NCBI RefSeq assembly: GCF_900107545.1
Contig: NZ_FNQZ01000005.1
Span: forward strand, 1 to 64,000
DNA: 64,000 nucleotides
Direction of reading: 5' to 3'
From: Pseudobutyrivibrio sp. ACV-2
Lineage (GTDB): Bacteria > Bacillota > Clostridia > Lachnospirales > Lachnospiraceae
Position 1 is the stretch's first letter. Every line of letters begins with the position of its first letter. Positions 44,742 through 53,150 of the stretch are shown here, in pieces. Below the pieces are notes generated by a model. The model saw only the letters and a list, made by a program, of their open reading frames with translations. It was not told where the DNA came from and did not search any database. The position numbers and the translations under genes are program-made.

Positions 44742-45842
44742 CTATAACGATTCTGGTGTCCAGCTTGGCTGGCCGTTGTAGACTTTGGCTTGCTCTTCGC
44801 CATCTAGGACGCGGATGGCGCCTGCAGCCATGGCTTCAAGCTCGAACTCTCCTGGATATGCTGTAACTGGTGCAATCCATGAGCAGGCGTCTGTGATGTC
44901 GGCAACCAGCTTTTTATTGTGAACCATTCCACCGCCAAGAAGGATTCCATCTACCTGACCATGAAGAACAGTTGCCATTGAGCCAATGTATCTGATAATC
45001 TGGTAAGTCATTGTATCCCAGAGAAGCTTTGCTTCTTTGTCACCAGCCTCTGCTCTGTTAAATACATCAAGAGCATCTGATGTTCCTAAGTGACTTACAA
45101 AACCACCTGTCTTTGTTGTGAGACTAAGTGTCTCTTTTTTATCTGGATGATCATATGCGTAGCGAATCATCTGTGCTGCTGGAACTGAGCCGCAGCGGGT
45201 TGGTGCCATTGGGCCATCACCTGTAACGATGTCGTTTCCATCAATCATCTTGCCCTTGCGGTGAGCTGAAATTGAAACACCACCACCGATATGGCAAACT
45301 ATATAATTTTTGTCTTCGTACTTAACGCCGTTAAGATTTGAATGACGAATAGCTGTTTCCTTAAGGTTAAGTGCGTGAAGATGTGACTCACGATAAACGC
45401 CCTTGATACCTGTCATTCTAGCTTCGATAATAAACTCATCTGTGTCAGGTGGGTTTACTACAAAAGCTGGCTTTGAGTACTGCTTTGCAAATTCATTTGC
45501 GAGCTGTGAACCAAGCTGTGCAGGATGCTGAATACCATTAGCACCACGCTTTGCATGATCTAAAAGTACATCGTTTACCTCATAAGTACCGCCCTCTACT
45601 GCAAGAAGTCCGCCACCTCTTCCAACAAAAGCATCTACTGTTGAAAGGTCAATGCCTGCTTTCTCAATCTCAGCAAGAATAATTTCTTTTCTGTATGGAA
45701 GCTGATCACTGATAGTTGCAAACTCAGCAAGCTTTGCAGCATCATGAGATACATTTACAGAAAACTCAAGCTCTTCCCCATTAAAGAAGCCTACTTTAGT
45801 GGATGTTGAGCCTGGATTGATTGTTAAAATCTTATAGCTCAT
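44742..45842 (-). CDS. buk: Butyrate kinase
   Basis: A 366-residue acetate/butyrate kinase-family enzyme converting butyryl phosphate and ADP to butyrate and ATP. ASKHA motifs are clear: LTINPGSTSTKVGFF at the N-terminus, CHIGGGVSISAHRKGKMID, MAPTRCGSVPAAQ and ILLGGGMVHNKK. Length and sequence fit Buk rather than AckA. It is upstream of the thiolase in the same direction, separated by hairpin E2. Its upstream region shares a CGCAA...AAGATAT block with two other genes of the cluster. Confidence 0.92.
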   Translation of the reverse strand: MSYKILTINPGSTSTKVGFFNGEELEFSVNVSHDAAKLAEFATISDQLPYRKEIILAEIEKAGIDLSTVDAFVGRGGGLLAVEGGTYEVNDVLLDHAKRGANGIQHPAQLGSQLANEFAKQYSKPAFVVNPPDTDEFIIEARMTGIKGVYRESHLHALNLKETAIRHSNLNGVKYEDKNYIVCHIGGGVSISAHRKGKMIDGNDIVTGDGPMAPTRCGSVPAAQMIRYAYDHPDKKETLSLTTKTGGFVSHLGTSDALDVFNRAEAGDKEAKLLWDTMTYQIIRYIGSMATVLHGQVDGILLGGGMVHNKKLVADITDACSWIAPVTAYPGEFELEAMAAGAIRVLDGEEQAKVYNGQPSWTPESL

Positions 45843-45924
45843 GTTTATTCTCCTAAATTATTTACCTTTTTGATTTATGATTATTTTAGTTTTTAAACAA
45901 ACTAAATCATATTTTACGTGGTTC

Positions 45925-45950
45925 ATATCTTTTTCTTTTATTGCGGATTG
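45925..45950 (-). promoter_or_regulatory. Shared upstream box, buk copy
   Basis: On the minus strand this reads CCGCAA, ten bases, AGATAT, preceded by AAT. The same arrangement occurs upstream of the DUF1097 gene and, with 11-base spacing, of the first flavodoxin gene. It may be an operator or an activator-dependent promoter element. Confidence 0.45.
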
Positions 45951-46000
45951 TATTTACTATAAAATGCACTACGCAACAAAAGTCGTTGTTATGTTGCAGC

Positions 46001-46504
46001 TTATTTGCTAAAGATTTTGATTAAGAGCTTTTGGAATAAATCTCCAACAACGCCTACATACCAAACACCTGCAAGCATAGCTACGGCAATTTGTGGCACC
46101 ATGGAACCAATAAGGTTTATATCCATAGGACCCATGATTGTAAGACCGATTGCCCATCCTGCAAGCCAGGCAGGAACAAAAATCACTTTTTCTCCGATAG
46201 AGCCAAGGATTACTGCAAGTCCGCCTAAAACAAATAATGTAAGGTAAAGTGTCAGGTTTGGATTAAGTGATGAGTGTGCCATAATCTGAAGCGCAACCAC
46301 TGCCCATACATCGCCTAAAACAAATCCCATGGAAACCGGAATAGCCTTTTTTATATCATTGCCAAGACAAGCAAAAAGCCCTGCACATATAAGTGCTACA
46401 GCTCCAACTGTCACACCGATGTATGGTGAAAGTACTGCCCAAATCGGTGGCAACAAAGCTACAGTAAATGCTAACGTAAATACGTTAATCCATTTTTCTT
46501 TCAT
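46001..46504 (-). CDS. DUF1097-family membrane protein
   Basis: A 167-residue inner-membrane protein with about five helices (FTLAFTVALLPPIWAVLSPY, GFVLGDVWAVVALQIM, GGLAVILGSIGEKVIFVPAW), matching DUF1097/YcdZ. Function is unknown; it may be a small transporter or a channel. It lies upstream of buk on the same strand with its own upstream element. The start follows GGAGG. Confidence 0.75.
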   Translation of the reverse strand: MKEKWINVFTLAFTVALLPPIWAVLSPYIGVTVGAVALICAGLFACLGNDIKKAIPVSMGFVLGDVWAVVALQIMAHSSLNPNLTLYLTLFVLGGLAVILGSIGEKVIFVPAWLAGWAIGLTIMGPMDINLIGSMVPQIAVAMLAGVWYVGVVGDLFQKLLIKIFSK

Positions 46505-46579
46505 TTATTATTTCCTCCAGCATTGTTTTCTTTTCCAGGTTATTTTAGGTTTTATCCTTATGTAATCATATTTTTAAAA

Positions 46580-46609
46580 CCTAATATCTTTTTCATATTT
46601 TGCGACTTA
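46580..46609 (-). promoter_or_regulatory. Shared upstream box, DUF1097-gene copy
   Basis: The minus strand reads AAGTCGCAA, then AATATGAAAA, then AGATAT. Alignment to the buk upstream region continues downstream through AAATATGATTA and AAACTAAAATAA-like blocks, so similarity extends over about 70 bp. Confidence 0.5.
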
Positions 46610-46687
46610 GTCTTTCTGAAAAAGAGAAGGTGCAACACTCTATTTTTGAACGTTGCACCCTCATAAAACTTTATTACAGCGCGAAAC

Positions 46688-47578
46688 TTAAGCTGGATTT
46701 ATTATTCCTCTATATTCGTGATCAACGAATTTTTCTGGACGAGCGATATCGATTGCTGCAAGATAACCAGAACGTGTGCACTGATCTACCTGACCAGGCT
46801 TGATTGAATCACCTACGATAAATACTTCAGCATCACCTGCTGCAGCCTTTAATTCATCATAAGGTACCGTCTTCATACCAAGAGCAAAAAGGACTGTGTC
46901 AGCCTCAAGTGTCTGCTCACCATCTGCATTTTCTACTCTCACACCATTTGGAAGAATTTCAAGACACTTTGTCTTTGGCATAGACTTCATGCCATGATTT
47001 CCCATTTCCCAAACAAGAGCCTCACGGTAGCTTCCGTATGCTTCGTTTGCTACACGGTCAAGCATCTCTACTACGGTTACCTCATGACCAAGCTTTGTAA
47101 GATGAAGACCTGTCTCACAGCCTACAAGACCGCCACCTATCATTACAACCTTCTTGCCAACCTCAAGACCATCATAAACCTCCATAGCCTGATGAGCATT
47201 TTCGATACCCTTGATTGGTGGGCATGTTGGAAGTGAACCTGTTGCAATGATTACTGTGTCTGCACCAAATTCCTTAACAAACTCTGGTGTAGCCTCAGTA
47301 TTGAGACGCACATCAATATCACGCTTTTCAACCTCACGGATGAGCACGTTCTTGAAGTTACGTAAATCTGGCTTGTCTACATCAATATCTGTGAAGTAAA
47401 GAAGTCCTCCAAGGTTGCCCTTCTTTTCCACAAGTGTCACCTTATGACCTCTGTCAAATGCTGTGATTGCAGCCTGAAGTCCTGCTGGGCCACCACCGAT
47501 TACAAGTACCTTGTTACTCTTTGTAGCAGCTGGCACTGTAGCTGGATCAATTGATAACCCTGAAATTGTAGCTTCCAC
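46688..47578 (-). pseudogene. 5'-truncated OYE-type flavin oxidoreductase, C-terminal half only
   Basis: The 296-residue reading frame matches the C-terminal FAD/NAD-binding half of enoate reductase or 2,4-dienoyl-CoA reductase-like proteins (about 640-680 residues). The FAD dinucleotide motif VLVIGGGPAGLQAA and a second VVMIGGGLVGCETG are present, ending in VGDSIKPGQVDQCTRSGYLAAIDIA. The N-terminal old-yellow-enzyme TIM barrel with the FMN and iron-sulfur cluster is missing. The only start is a GTG with a poor ribosome binding site. Homology ends near 47560-47578, where a fragment of a divergent regulator gene begins. Probably a non-functional remnant. Confidence 0.75.
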
Positions 47579-47579
47579 A

Positions 47580-47843
47580 ATTCACCCTGCCCTGAAATTT
47601 ATGGAAGCCTATGATACTAAAAATGGAACGGAATACCTTACCACACTTAAAACCTACATTCAAAAAAATAGAAGTGCCCCAGCCGCAGCCGAAGCACTTC
47701 ATATTCATAAATCTACGTTTTTTTATCGAATCGAAAAAATGAAAGCTCTATTTGGGATTGATATTACAAATCCCGATGATATGTTTGCTTATGAGATTTC
47801 ATTAAAGCTAATGAACATCTCACGCTATCACAGGAACAATTAA
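47580..47843 (+). pseudogene. 5'-truncated PucR/CdaR-type regulator, C-terminal HTH only
   Basis: About 88 residues match the C-terminal PucR helix-turn-helix domain: IHPALKFMEAYDTKNGTEYL, then AAAEALHIHKSTFFYRIEKM and GIDITNPDD. The upstream sensory and GGDEF-like domains of a normal regulator (400-550 residues) are absent. The reading frame runs back to an ATG at 47511 only because it crosses the opposite oxidoreductase fragment. Its stop overlaps that of the convergent flavodoxin gene by a few bases. Confidence 0.75.
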
Positions 47844-48844
47844 GCCTTTACATTGCCATTTGCATTTGTATCAACTGGCCATACGCCTGGGTTGAAGTCT
47901 GCATAAGGCTGCTTAAGCTCCTTGAGGTTCTTGATAGTGCCTGCTGGCTGAGCCTGAGTCTTGATTTCTGTAGAGTGCTCAAGCTTACCACCCCAACGAA
48001 GTCTTGAACGATCAAGCTCTTCCTGTGTGTAGTGCATTACAAACTCACCATCAACAATATCAAATGTTCCACGGCTTCCGCAAACAAGGCAAGAAGCTGT
48101 CTTTTTGTCATGAGCAAACTGGATAAGTCTTGTGTGGCAGATTGGGCATGTTCCCTCTTCCTCGCCACGGAACTTGATTCTTTCTTCCTCATCCTCAGCG
48201 TTGATAGAAGCAACGATGTTCTTACCAACCTGAGTCATTCTAGACATCATCTCTGGGTTACCTGCTACGTTCTCGCAAGCCATAGCTCCGTAGTACTCAA
48301 CTGTATCTACAACATCGATAGCCATTGGGAATGTGAACTCGTACATCATTGGAAGTGTAAGAGCAATCCACTCTTCTGTCATAGCTCCACCTACAGAAAT
48401 AAGAGCTGCTGAACGCTTCTTGAAAGCTCTTGTATCTGGAAGCTGCTCCTCTGGAACACCAGCTGCCTTTCCTTCATCGTAGCGAGCCTTTCTGAATGTG
48501 ATATCGTGGCTAGGTCCGATTCTATCGCAAATAGTTTTGAATCTACCTGTAACTGATGTCTCATATGTAGGGCAAGCAAGGATAACAGCATCTGCCTGCA
48601 TAACTGCCTCATCAAGAATATCGAAATCATCATGCTTTACACAGTATCCACGGCCACGGCCAGACATCATACCGATAACACATGCGATACATCCTGTACA
48701 ATTATTGATATCTAAATCATCTGCGCGAAGAAATGCAACATCACAACCTTCTCTCTCGCACTCCATAAGTGCTTCTTTAACCATAACATCACAGTTTGAC
48801 ATCTTACGGCCAAATGAAATACCAAGTACTTTTTTCTTTTCCAT
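47840..48844 (-). CDS. Flavodoxin-like oxidoreductase with C-terminal zinc ribbon
   Basis: A 334-residue NADPH-dependent FMN reductase-type flavoprotein. The flavodoxin-like domain (about residues 1-220) has GISFGRKMSNCDVMVKEAL at the phosphate loop, a CTGCIAC motif, and CPTYETSVTGRFKTICDRIG. A zinc ribbon follows (CPICHTRLIQ...CLVCGS, about 239-265) and a tail of about 65 residues. It has a paralogue at 53144-54100. It probably reduces a flavin or an organic substrate, or supplies electrons to a flavin oxidoreductase like the broken one next to it. Confidence 0.82.
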   Translation of the reverse strand: MEKKKVLGISFGRKMSNCDVMVKEALMECEREGCDVAFLRADDLDINNCTGCIACVIGMMSGRGRGYCVKHDDFDILDEAVMQADAVILACPTYETSVTGRFKTICDRIGPSHDITFRKARYDEGKAAGVPEEQLPDTRAFKKRSAALISVGGAMTEEWIALTLPMMYEFTFPMAIDVVDTVEYYGAMACENVAGNPEMMSRMTQVGKNIVASINAEDEEERIKFRGEEEGTCPICHTRLIQFAHDKKTASCLVCGSRGTFDIVDGEFVMHYTQEELDRSRLRWGGKLEHSTEIKTQAQPAGTIKNLKELKQPYADFNPGVWPVDTNANGNVKA

Positions 48845-48890
48845 GAAATATTTTACCTCCGGGTTATTACCTGTTTTCTATAGTGATACT

Positions 48891-48919
48891 ATATCTTAAT
48901 AATTATGTTGCGACTTTAA
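48891..48919 (-). promoter_or_regulatory. Shared upstream box, flavodoxin-gene copy
   Basis: The minus strand reads AAGTCGCAA, 11 bases, then AGATAT, matching the boxes before buk and the DUF1097 gene. It is about 50-75 bp before the start. Confidence 0.4.
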
Positions 48920-49095
48920 AAATGTTATGCCTCCTTTTGTCAATTTTTGCAAGGATATTTGATTGTTAAAAAATACGCAATATTTCTTTGTCAAATATTG
49001 CAGCTCAAAAAATATTACTATTGTCGACTCTTCTACTTCATAGAAAAAACTTAATTATGTAGTATTCTTAGGATAGTGCGTTGGAGATTTCAATA

Positions 49096-51303
49096 ATGAA
49101 TAATTTTTTTAAAAAAATATATTTTTTTATCATTTTTTCTTTAATACTTACTCCATTTTGTGTAATCAAATCTACTGCCAGTTCCGGAACCTTAAAACCT
49201 ACTATTACAGTAGGTGTACCTACAGATAGGTGTCCTATGCTTTACGTGGACGATTCAGATAATATCGTTGGTATAGGCATTGATTTATTGCGGATTGCGG
49301 CTGAAAACGCAGGCTATGATGTGACATTTGAGGAAATTGAAGAAAAAACCCTAAAGGACGCGCTTGATAACCCAGCGTATGATTTAGTTATGCCACTAGG
49401 TAGCGCTATAAAAAGTGCTGCAGGACAAGACACTGTTATTTCAGAAGATCTCATGGTAACACCATTTACTATTGTCACTTCTGTTGGAGACCCACTTCCA
49501 GACCTTACTCATTCAAAAATAGGAATGCTAAGCTCATTAGCTGGTGGTGCAGAAACTCTCAAAACTTTATATCCTGAAATAGAAATAGTTTTCTTTAAAA
49601 CAATGCCAGATTGTATAGATGCCCTTCGCAAAGATAGGGTAAATGCTCTGATTCACAATACTTATGTGTGGAGCTATATTCTTCAAAAGCCTTCATACAA
49701 GGATTTGATTATACATCCTTCTACTGTGTATACTGTGGAATTTCAGGTTGGTGCCATAGATACACCTGAAAGCAGGGCTCTCATTAGCGGTATTAATCAG
49801 GGCATTTCAATGATTAGTGATTCCCAAAGACAGGCTATTATTTTGGATTACACTTCACGTAAACTTTATAAATACACTTTCTACGATTATATTTATGTTT
49901 ATGGCTACATTATTTTTAGTGCCTGCATAATCATTATTCTTATTACACTACATTTTATCTCGCAGCAACGACTGATCAAAAAAGAGCAGGAACATAAAAT
50001 CCGCCAATTGACTGAGTATGATTCTCTCACTGGTGCCTTCAGCGCTGCGGGCTTTAACAAAAAAGTTATTGAACTATTACAAACAAATCCTACAACACCT
50101 TACATTATCACCTATAACAATATTAAGAATTTTAAATTTATAAACAATCAATTAGGTAGACAGGCGGGGGATGACTTACTTAGATTTTTCGTTGAAAGAG
50201 TGTCTGAACACCTTACTCCTAAGGAAGCTATAGGAAGACTGGACGCTGATCATTTTGTCCTACTTGCTATAATTCCTGAAGGAAGCATTTTGGACAATCG
50301 AGTCCAATCCATATTAACACCAATAAAAAATTTCTTTATTAACAGAGGCAGTGACTATGATGTGCAGGTAAGCTATGGTATCTATGTTTTAACACCATCT
50401 GACTACGAAACCTTGGAAATAGACCATATGCTAGACTATGCAAGATTTGCCGAAAGAAAAGCCAGGGAATCTAATAGTGGTGATTATGAGGTATATAACA
50501 TTGACCAATGGGAAAAGGGAAAACTTCTTTCAGATGTATGCGGACATTTTTCTACAGCTTTAAAACAAAATGAAATTCAAGTGTGGTATCAACCACAGGT
50601 AAATTACAAAACAGGTAAAATAGTTGGTGCTGAGGCTTTATGTAGATGGAATCATGGTGCTTTAGGCTGGATTAGCCCTGGTCTTTTTATTCCTATGCTA
50701 GAGCAAGCAAATCTCATCTATGAGTTGGACAAATATGTATGGGACAAAGTCTGTCAGGATATACACAGGTGGGATAAACAGGGTGACAAAAAATCCATTT
50801 CCATCAACCTGTCTCGATTCGATATTGAGGCAAATAACAATATTGCAAAATACTTTAGTGATTTGACTAAACGCCATAATATATCGCCTTTACAATTACG
50901 AATAGAAATTACCGAAGGTGCCTACGTGGCAAACTCGCAGCTGATACTAGAAACCACAGAAAGACTCCATGAATATGGCTTCATAGTAGAAATGGATGAT
51001 TTCGGCAGTGGATACTCCTCTTTAAATATGCTTAAAGAAGTACCTGTAAATGTAATAAAACTAGACTATGGTTTCTTTAGAGGCGAGCTGCACAAGGATA
51101 AAAGTAAAATTATTATCAATCATATAATAAAAATGTTACGTAGTCTTCAAATTGACCTTATAGCTGAAGGCGTCGAGACAAAAGAACAGGCAGATTTCCT
51201 TTTAGATAAAGGTTGTGACATCATGCAAGGCTTTTACTTTTTCAAACCTATGCCGGTAAATGATTTTGAAGCTTTAGATTTTAATAATATCAGCCTTAAA
51301 TAA
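49096..51303 (+). CDS. Periplasmic-sensor GGDEF-EAL protein, probable c-di-GMP phosphodiesterase
   Basis: A 735-residue membrane protein. A signal/anchor (about residues 6-30) precedes a family 3 solute-binding domain (about 38-262; TITVGVPTDRCPMLYVDDSD), a transmembrane helix (about 272-293), a degenerate GGDEF domain (about 310-455; DADHF replaces GGDEF) and an EAL domain (about 480-725). EAL residues are intact: GAEALCRW, RIEITEGAY, MDDFGSGYSSLNML, LIAEGVETKEQ, QGFYFFKPMP. It should hydrolyse c-di-GMP in response to an extracellular amino acid-like ligand. The ATG at 49096 follows GGAG by ten bases; the upstream in-frame TTG at 49081 is less likely. A terminator follows. Confidence 0.9.
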   Translation: MNNFFKKIYFFIIFSLILTPFCVIKSTASSGTLKPTITVGVPTDRCPMLYVDDSDNIVGIGIDLLRIAAENAGYDVTFEEIEEKTLKDALDNPAYDLVMPLGSAIKSAAGQDTVISEDLMVTPFTIVTSVGDPLPDLTHSKIGMLSSLAGGAETLKTLYPEIEIVFFKTMPDCIDALRKDRVNALIHNTYVWSYILQKPSYKDLIIHPSTVYTVEFQVGAIDTPESRALISGINQGISMISDSQRQAIILDYTSRKLYKYTFYDYIYVYGYIIFSACIIIILITLHFISQQRLIKKEQEHKIRQLTEYDSLTGAFSAAGFNKKVIELLQTNPTTPYIITYNNIKNFKFINNQLGRQAGDDLLRFFVERVSEHLTPKEAIGRLDADHFVLLAIIPEGSILDNRVQSILTPIKNFFINRGSDYDVQVSYGIYVLTPSDYETLEIDHMLDYARFAERKARESNSGDYEVYNIDQWEKGKLLSDVCGHFSTALKQNEIQVWYQPQVNYKTGKIVGAEALCRWNHGALGWISPGLFIPMLEQANLIYELDKYVWDKVCQDIHRWDKQGDKKSISINLSRFDIEANNNIAKYFSDLTKRHNISPLQLRIEITEGAYVANSQLILETTERLHEYGFIVEMDDFGSGYSSLNMLKEVPVNVIKLDYGFFRGELHKDKSKIIINHIIKMLRSLQIDLIAEGVETKEQADFLLDKGCDIMQGFYFFKPMPVNDFEALDFNNISLK

Positions 51304-51345
51304 AAATGATTCAGTGACGCTTAATAGCTCACTGAATCATTTTTT
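51304..51345 (+). terminator. Terminator of the EAL gene
   Basis: AATGATTCAGTGA (51305-51317) pairs with TCACTGAATCATT (51329-51341), followed by T. Confidence 0.9.
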
Positions 51346-51369
51346 AATCACTCACCGGAAAAATCTTTA

Positions 51370-52839
51370 TTAGATTCCACGATTATTATTTCTTTCTGTA
51401 AGACCATCTCTTACCTTGTCCATGTAACCTGGCTTGTCAAGAGTATAGAAAAGAAGTGGAATGATACCAAGTAAGAATACAATACCTGGAAGAAGGTTTG
51501 CACACATATCAATACCAAACTGGATGTGTGAAATCTGGCTTGTTAAATCAGCAATAACAGATGATTCTGTTGCTGCTTCAAGCTGACCCTTAAGAGCAAA
51601 CATATTGTCATAACCGAACTTACCCATGATTACAAGGAATAATGAGTTTGCAAGGGCTGTACCAATCTTTGTAGCCATTCCTGAGAATGAGAATGCCATA
51701 CCATCATTTCTGTAACCATACTTAAGATCGAAATCATCGATAGCATCAACTATCATACCACTTCCTGAAGGGCCAGCGATGTAACCTAAGCCGTAGATAA
51801 CCATCATAACAAAGTTGAATGGAATGCTCTCTGCTGGTCCAAAGAAGATGATGATAAGTGAAAGACCCTGAATAAGCATTGAAACAATAGCGATGTTTCT
51901 CTTACCATACTTCATGCAAAGTCTTGGAGCGATTGGCATTACAATTGTACCAACAATCATCTGCATCATCATGAAGATTGTGATGAATGCAAAGTTCTGA
52001 ACACAGTGCATATAGAAGTAAACTGCAACTGAAATACGACCAAGCATACCAAACATGTTCATTAAGCTATAAAGTAATGCGCAAACAAGGTTCTTGTTTT
52101 TAGCAATAAGCTTAAGACCTTCGATAATGCTACCCTGCTCGCTCTTCTTAACATCAATTCTTTCCTTTGAAAGTGCTGCTACTGCCCAGAACATTGGAAG
52201 TGCAATGAGTGCAAGAAGAATTGCTGTTGAATGATAACCTGCAGCCTGCTCGCCGTGACCAAACCACTCTACGAGACGAAGAACAAAAAGGTTAAGGATA
52301 ATCTGACCGATTGTCATACCCATCATCTGAGCTGCATTAAGCTTATTGATTTCCTTAGGGTCACGTGTCATAACAACTGGAAGTGCAAGATAAGGCACGT
52401 TTGTCATTGTGTATGACATACCAAGACCGATGTATGTAATGTAAGCATAAGCAAGCTTAGCTGGACCAGAGAAACCTGGCACTGTAAATGTAAGTACTGT
52501 AAAGATAACAAGGAATATTGCACCAACAACAATGTATGGACGGAAGCGGCCATGCTTTGTGTGAGTACGTTCCATAATTGTTCCCATCATAGGATCGTTA
52601 ATACCATCCCATACCTTTGCAATAAGCATCAGAAGTGCAACTGCACCTGTTCCTAAACCGAATACATCAGTATAGAAAATTGAAAGGTAAGTGCTTACCA
52701 TTGTCCATGAAAGCTGGGAAGCAAAGTTGCCCATTCCATAAACAAGATAGTTGATTGGCTTTAGTGGTGCCATGCCATACTGGTTCACTTTGGTGATGCC
52801 AGATTTTGCAGATGTGCCTGCCATGTTAGTAGTATCCAT
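51370..52839 (-). CDS. GPH-family symporter
   Basis: A 489-residue transporter with about twelve helices. The family motif IAKVWDGINDPMMGTIMERT and GRFRPYIVVGA are present. It is more distant from the two xylo-locus symporters in this window than they are from each other. It is downstream of the second flavodoxin/zinc-ribbon gene with two remarkable hairpins between them. That context suggests uptake of the substrate of the reductive pathway, perhaps a glycoside of an aromatic compound, but this is inference. GGGGG precedes the ATG. Confidence 0.9.
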   Translation of the reverse strand: MDTTNMAGTSAKSGITKVNQYGMAPLKPINYLVYGMGNFASQLSWTMVSTYLSIFYTDVFGLGTGAVALLMLIAKVWDGINDPMMGTIMERTHTKHGRFRPYIVVGAIFLVIFTVLTFTVPGFSGPAKLAYAYITYIGLGMSYTMTNVPYLALPVVMTRDPKEINKLNAAQMMGMTIGQIILNLFVLRLVEWFGHGEQAAGYHSTAILLALIALPMFWAVAALSKERIDVKKSEQGSIIEGLKLIAKNKNLVCALLYSLMNMFGMLGRISVAVYFYMHCVQNFAFITIFMMMQMIVGTIVMPIAPRLCMKYGKRNIAIVSMLIQGLSLIIIFFGPAESIPFNFVMMVIYGLGYIAGPSGSGMIVDAIDDFDLKYGYRNDGMAFSFSGMATKIGTALANSLFLVIMGKFGYDNMFALKGQLEAATESSVIADLTSQISHIQFGIDMCANLLPGIVFLLGIIPLLFYTLDKPGYMDKVRDGLTERNNNRGI

Positions 52840-52877
52840 TGTTTTTCCCCCTTTTTAACAAATGAATAATTTACTCC

Positions 52878-52959
52878 GTCATCTCTGTGAATATCTAATT
52901 ATTTTGGTTATCACTTTGTTATACTCAACCAAAATAATAAGATATTCATCAGAGATGAC
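52878..52959 (-). promoter_or_regulatory. Long covarying hairpin F1 upstream of the symporter gene
   Basis: A 31-bp stem with a fixed architecture: 10 bp (52878-52887 with 52950-52959), a bulged T at 52949, 9 bp (52888-52896 with 52940-52948), an A-A mismatch (52897, 52939), 12 bp (52898-52909 with 52927-52938), and the 17-nt loop ATCACTTTGTTATACTC (52910-52926). It lies 38 bp upstream of the symporter start. Compare F2. Confidence 0.8.
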
Positions 52960-52994
52960 TCACTTAACCATGTGAAATTCTAGTAATTTACCCC

Positions 52995-53076
52995 GCCATT
53001 CCTGTGAAAATCTAATTGTTTTTGTTATCACTTTGTTATACTCAACAAAAACAATAAGATTTTCATCAGGAATGGC
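52995..53076 (-). promoter_or_regulatory. Long covarying hairpin F2, tandem partner of F1
   Basis: The architecture is identical to F1: 10 bp (52995-53004 with 53067-53076), bulged T at 53066, 9 bp (53005-53013 with 53057-53065), A-A mismatch (53014, 53056), 12 bp (53015-53026 with 53044-53055) and the same 17-nt loop (53027-53043). Relative to F1 six stem pairs are changed, all on both sides so pairing is kept. The repeat period is 117 bp. Flanks (TAATTTAC.CC before, CTCA.TTAA after) are also similar. Confidence 0.8.
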
Positions 53077-53115
53077 TCATTTAAATTTGTTAGGTTTATT
53101 ATTCACCTGGGACAA

Positions 53116-53150
53116 GTGGGTTGCACACTGTGCAACGCTTAAGTTAGTCC
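53116..53150 (-). terminator. Hairpin at the end of the second flavodoxin gene
   Basis: GTTGCAC-ACT-GTGCAAC (53120-53136) lies just past the stop, enclosed by a possible GGGAC/GTCCC pairing that includes the last codons. There is no T run, so it may be a processing or partial-termination hairpin. Confidence 0.45.

Noticed and set aside
47511-47579. N-terminal part of the frame that continues into the PucR-like HTH
   Set aside because: These codons are antisense to the oxidoreductase fragment and do not resemble a PucR protein, so the fragment is annotated from 47580.
52910-53043. Extended -10 promoter TGTTATACT in the loops of F1 and F2
   Set aside because: It would point on the plus strand into the 3' end of the flavodoxin gene with no gene to transcribe, and lies in a hairpin loop; kept only as part of the conserved loop.
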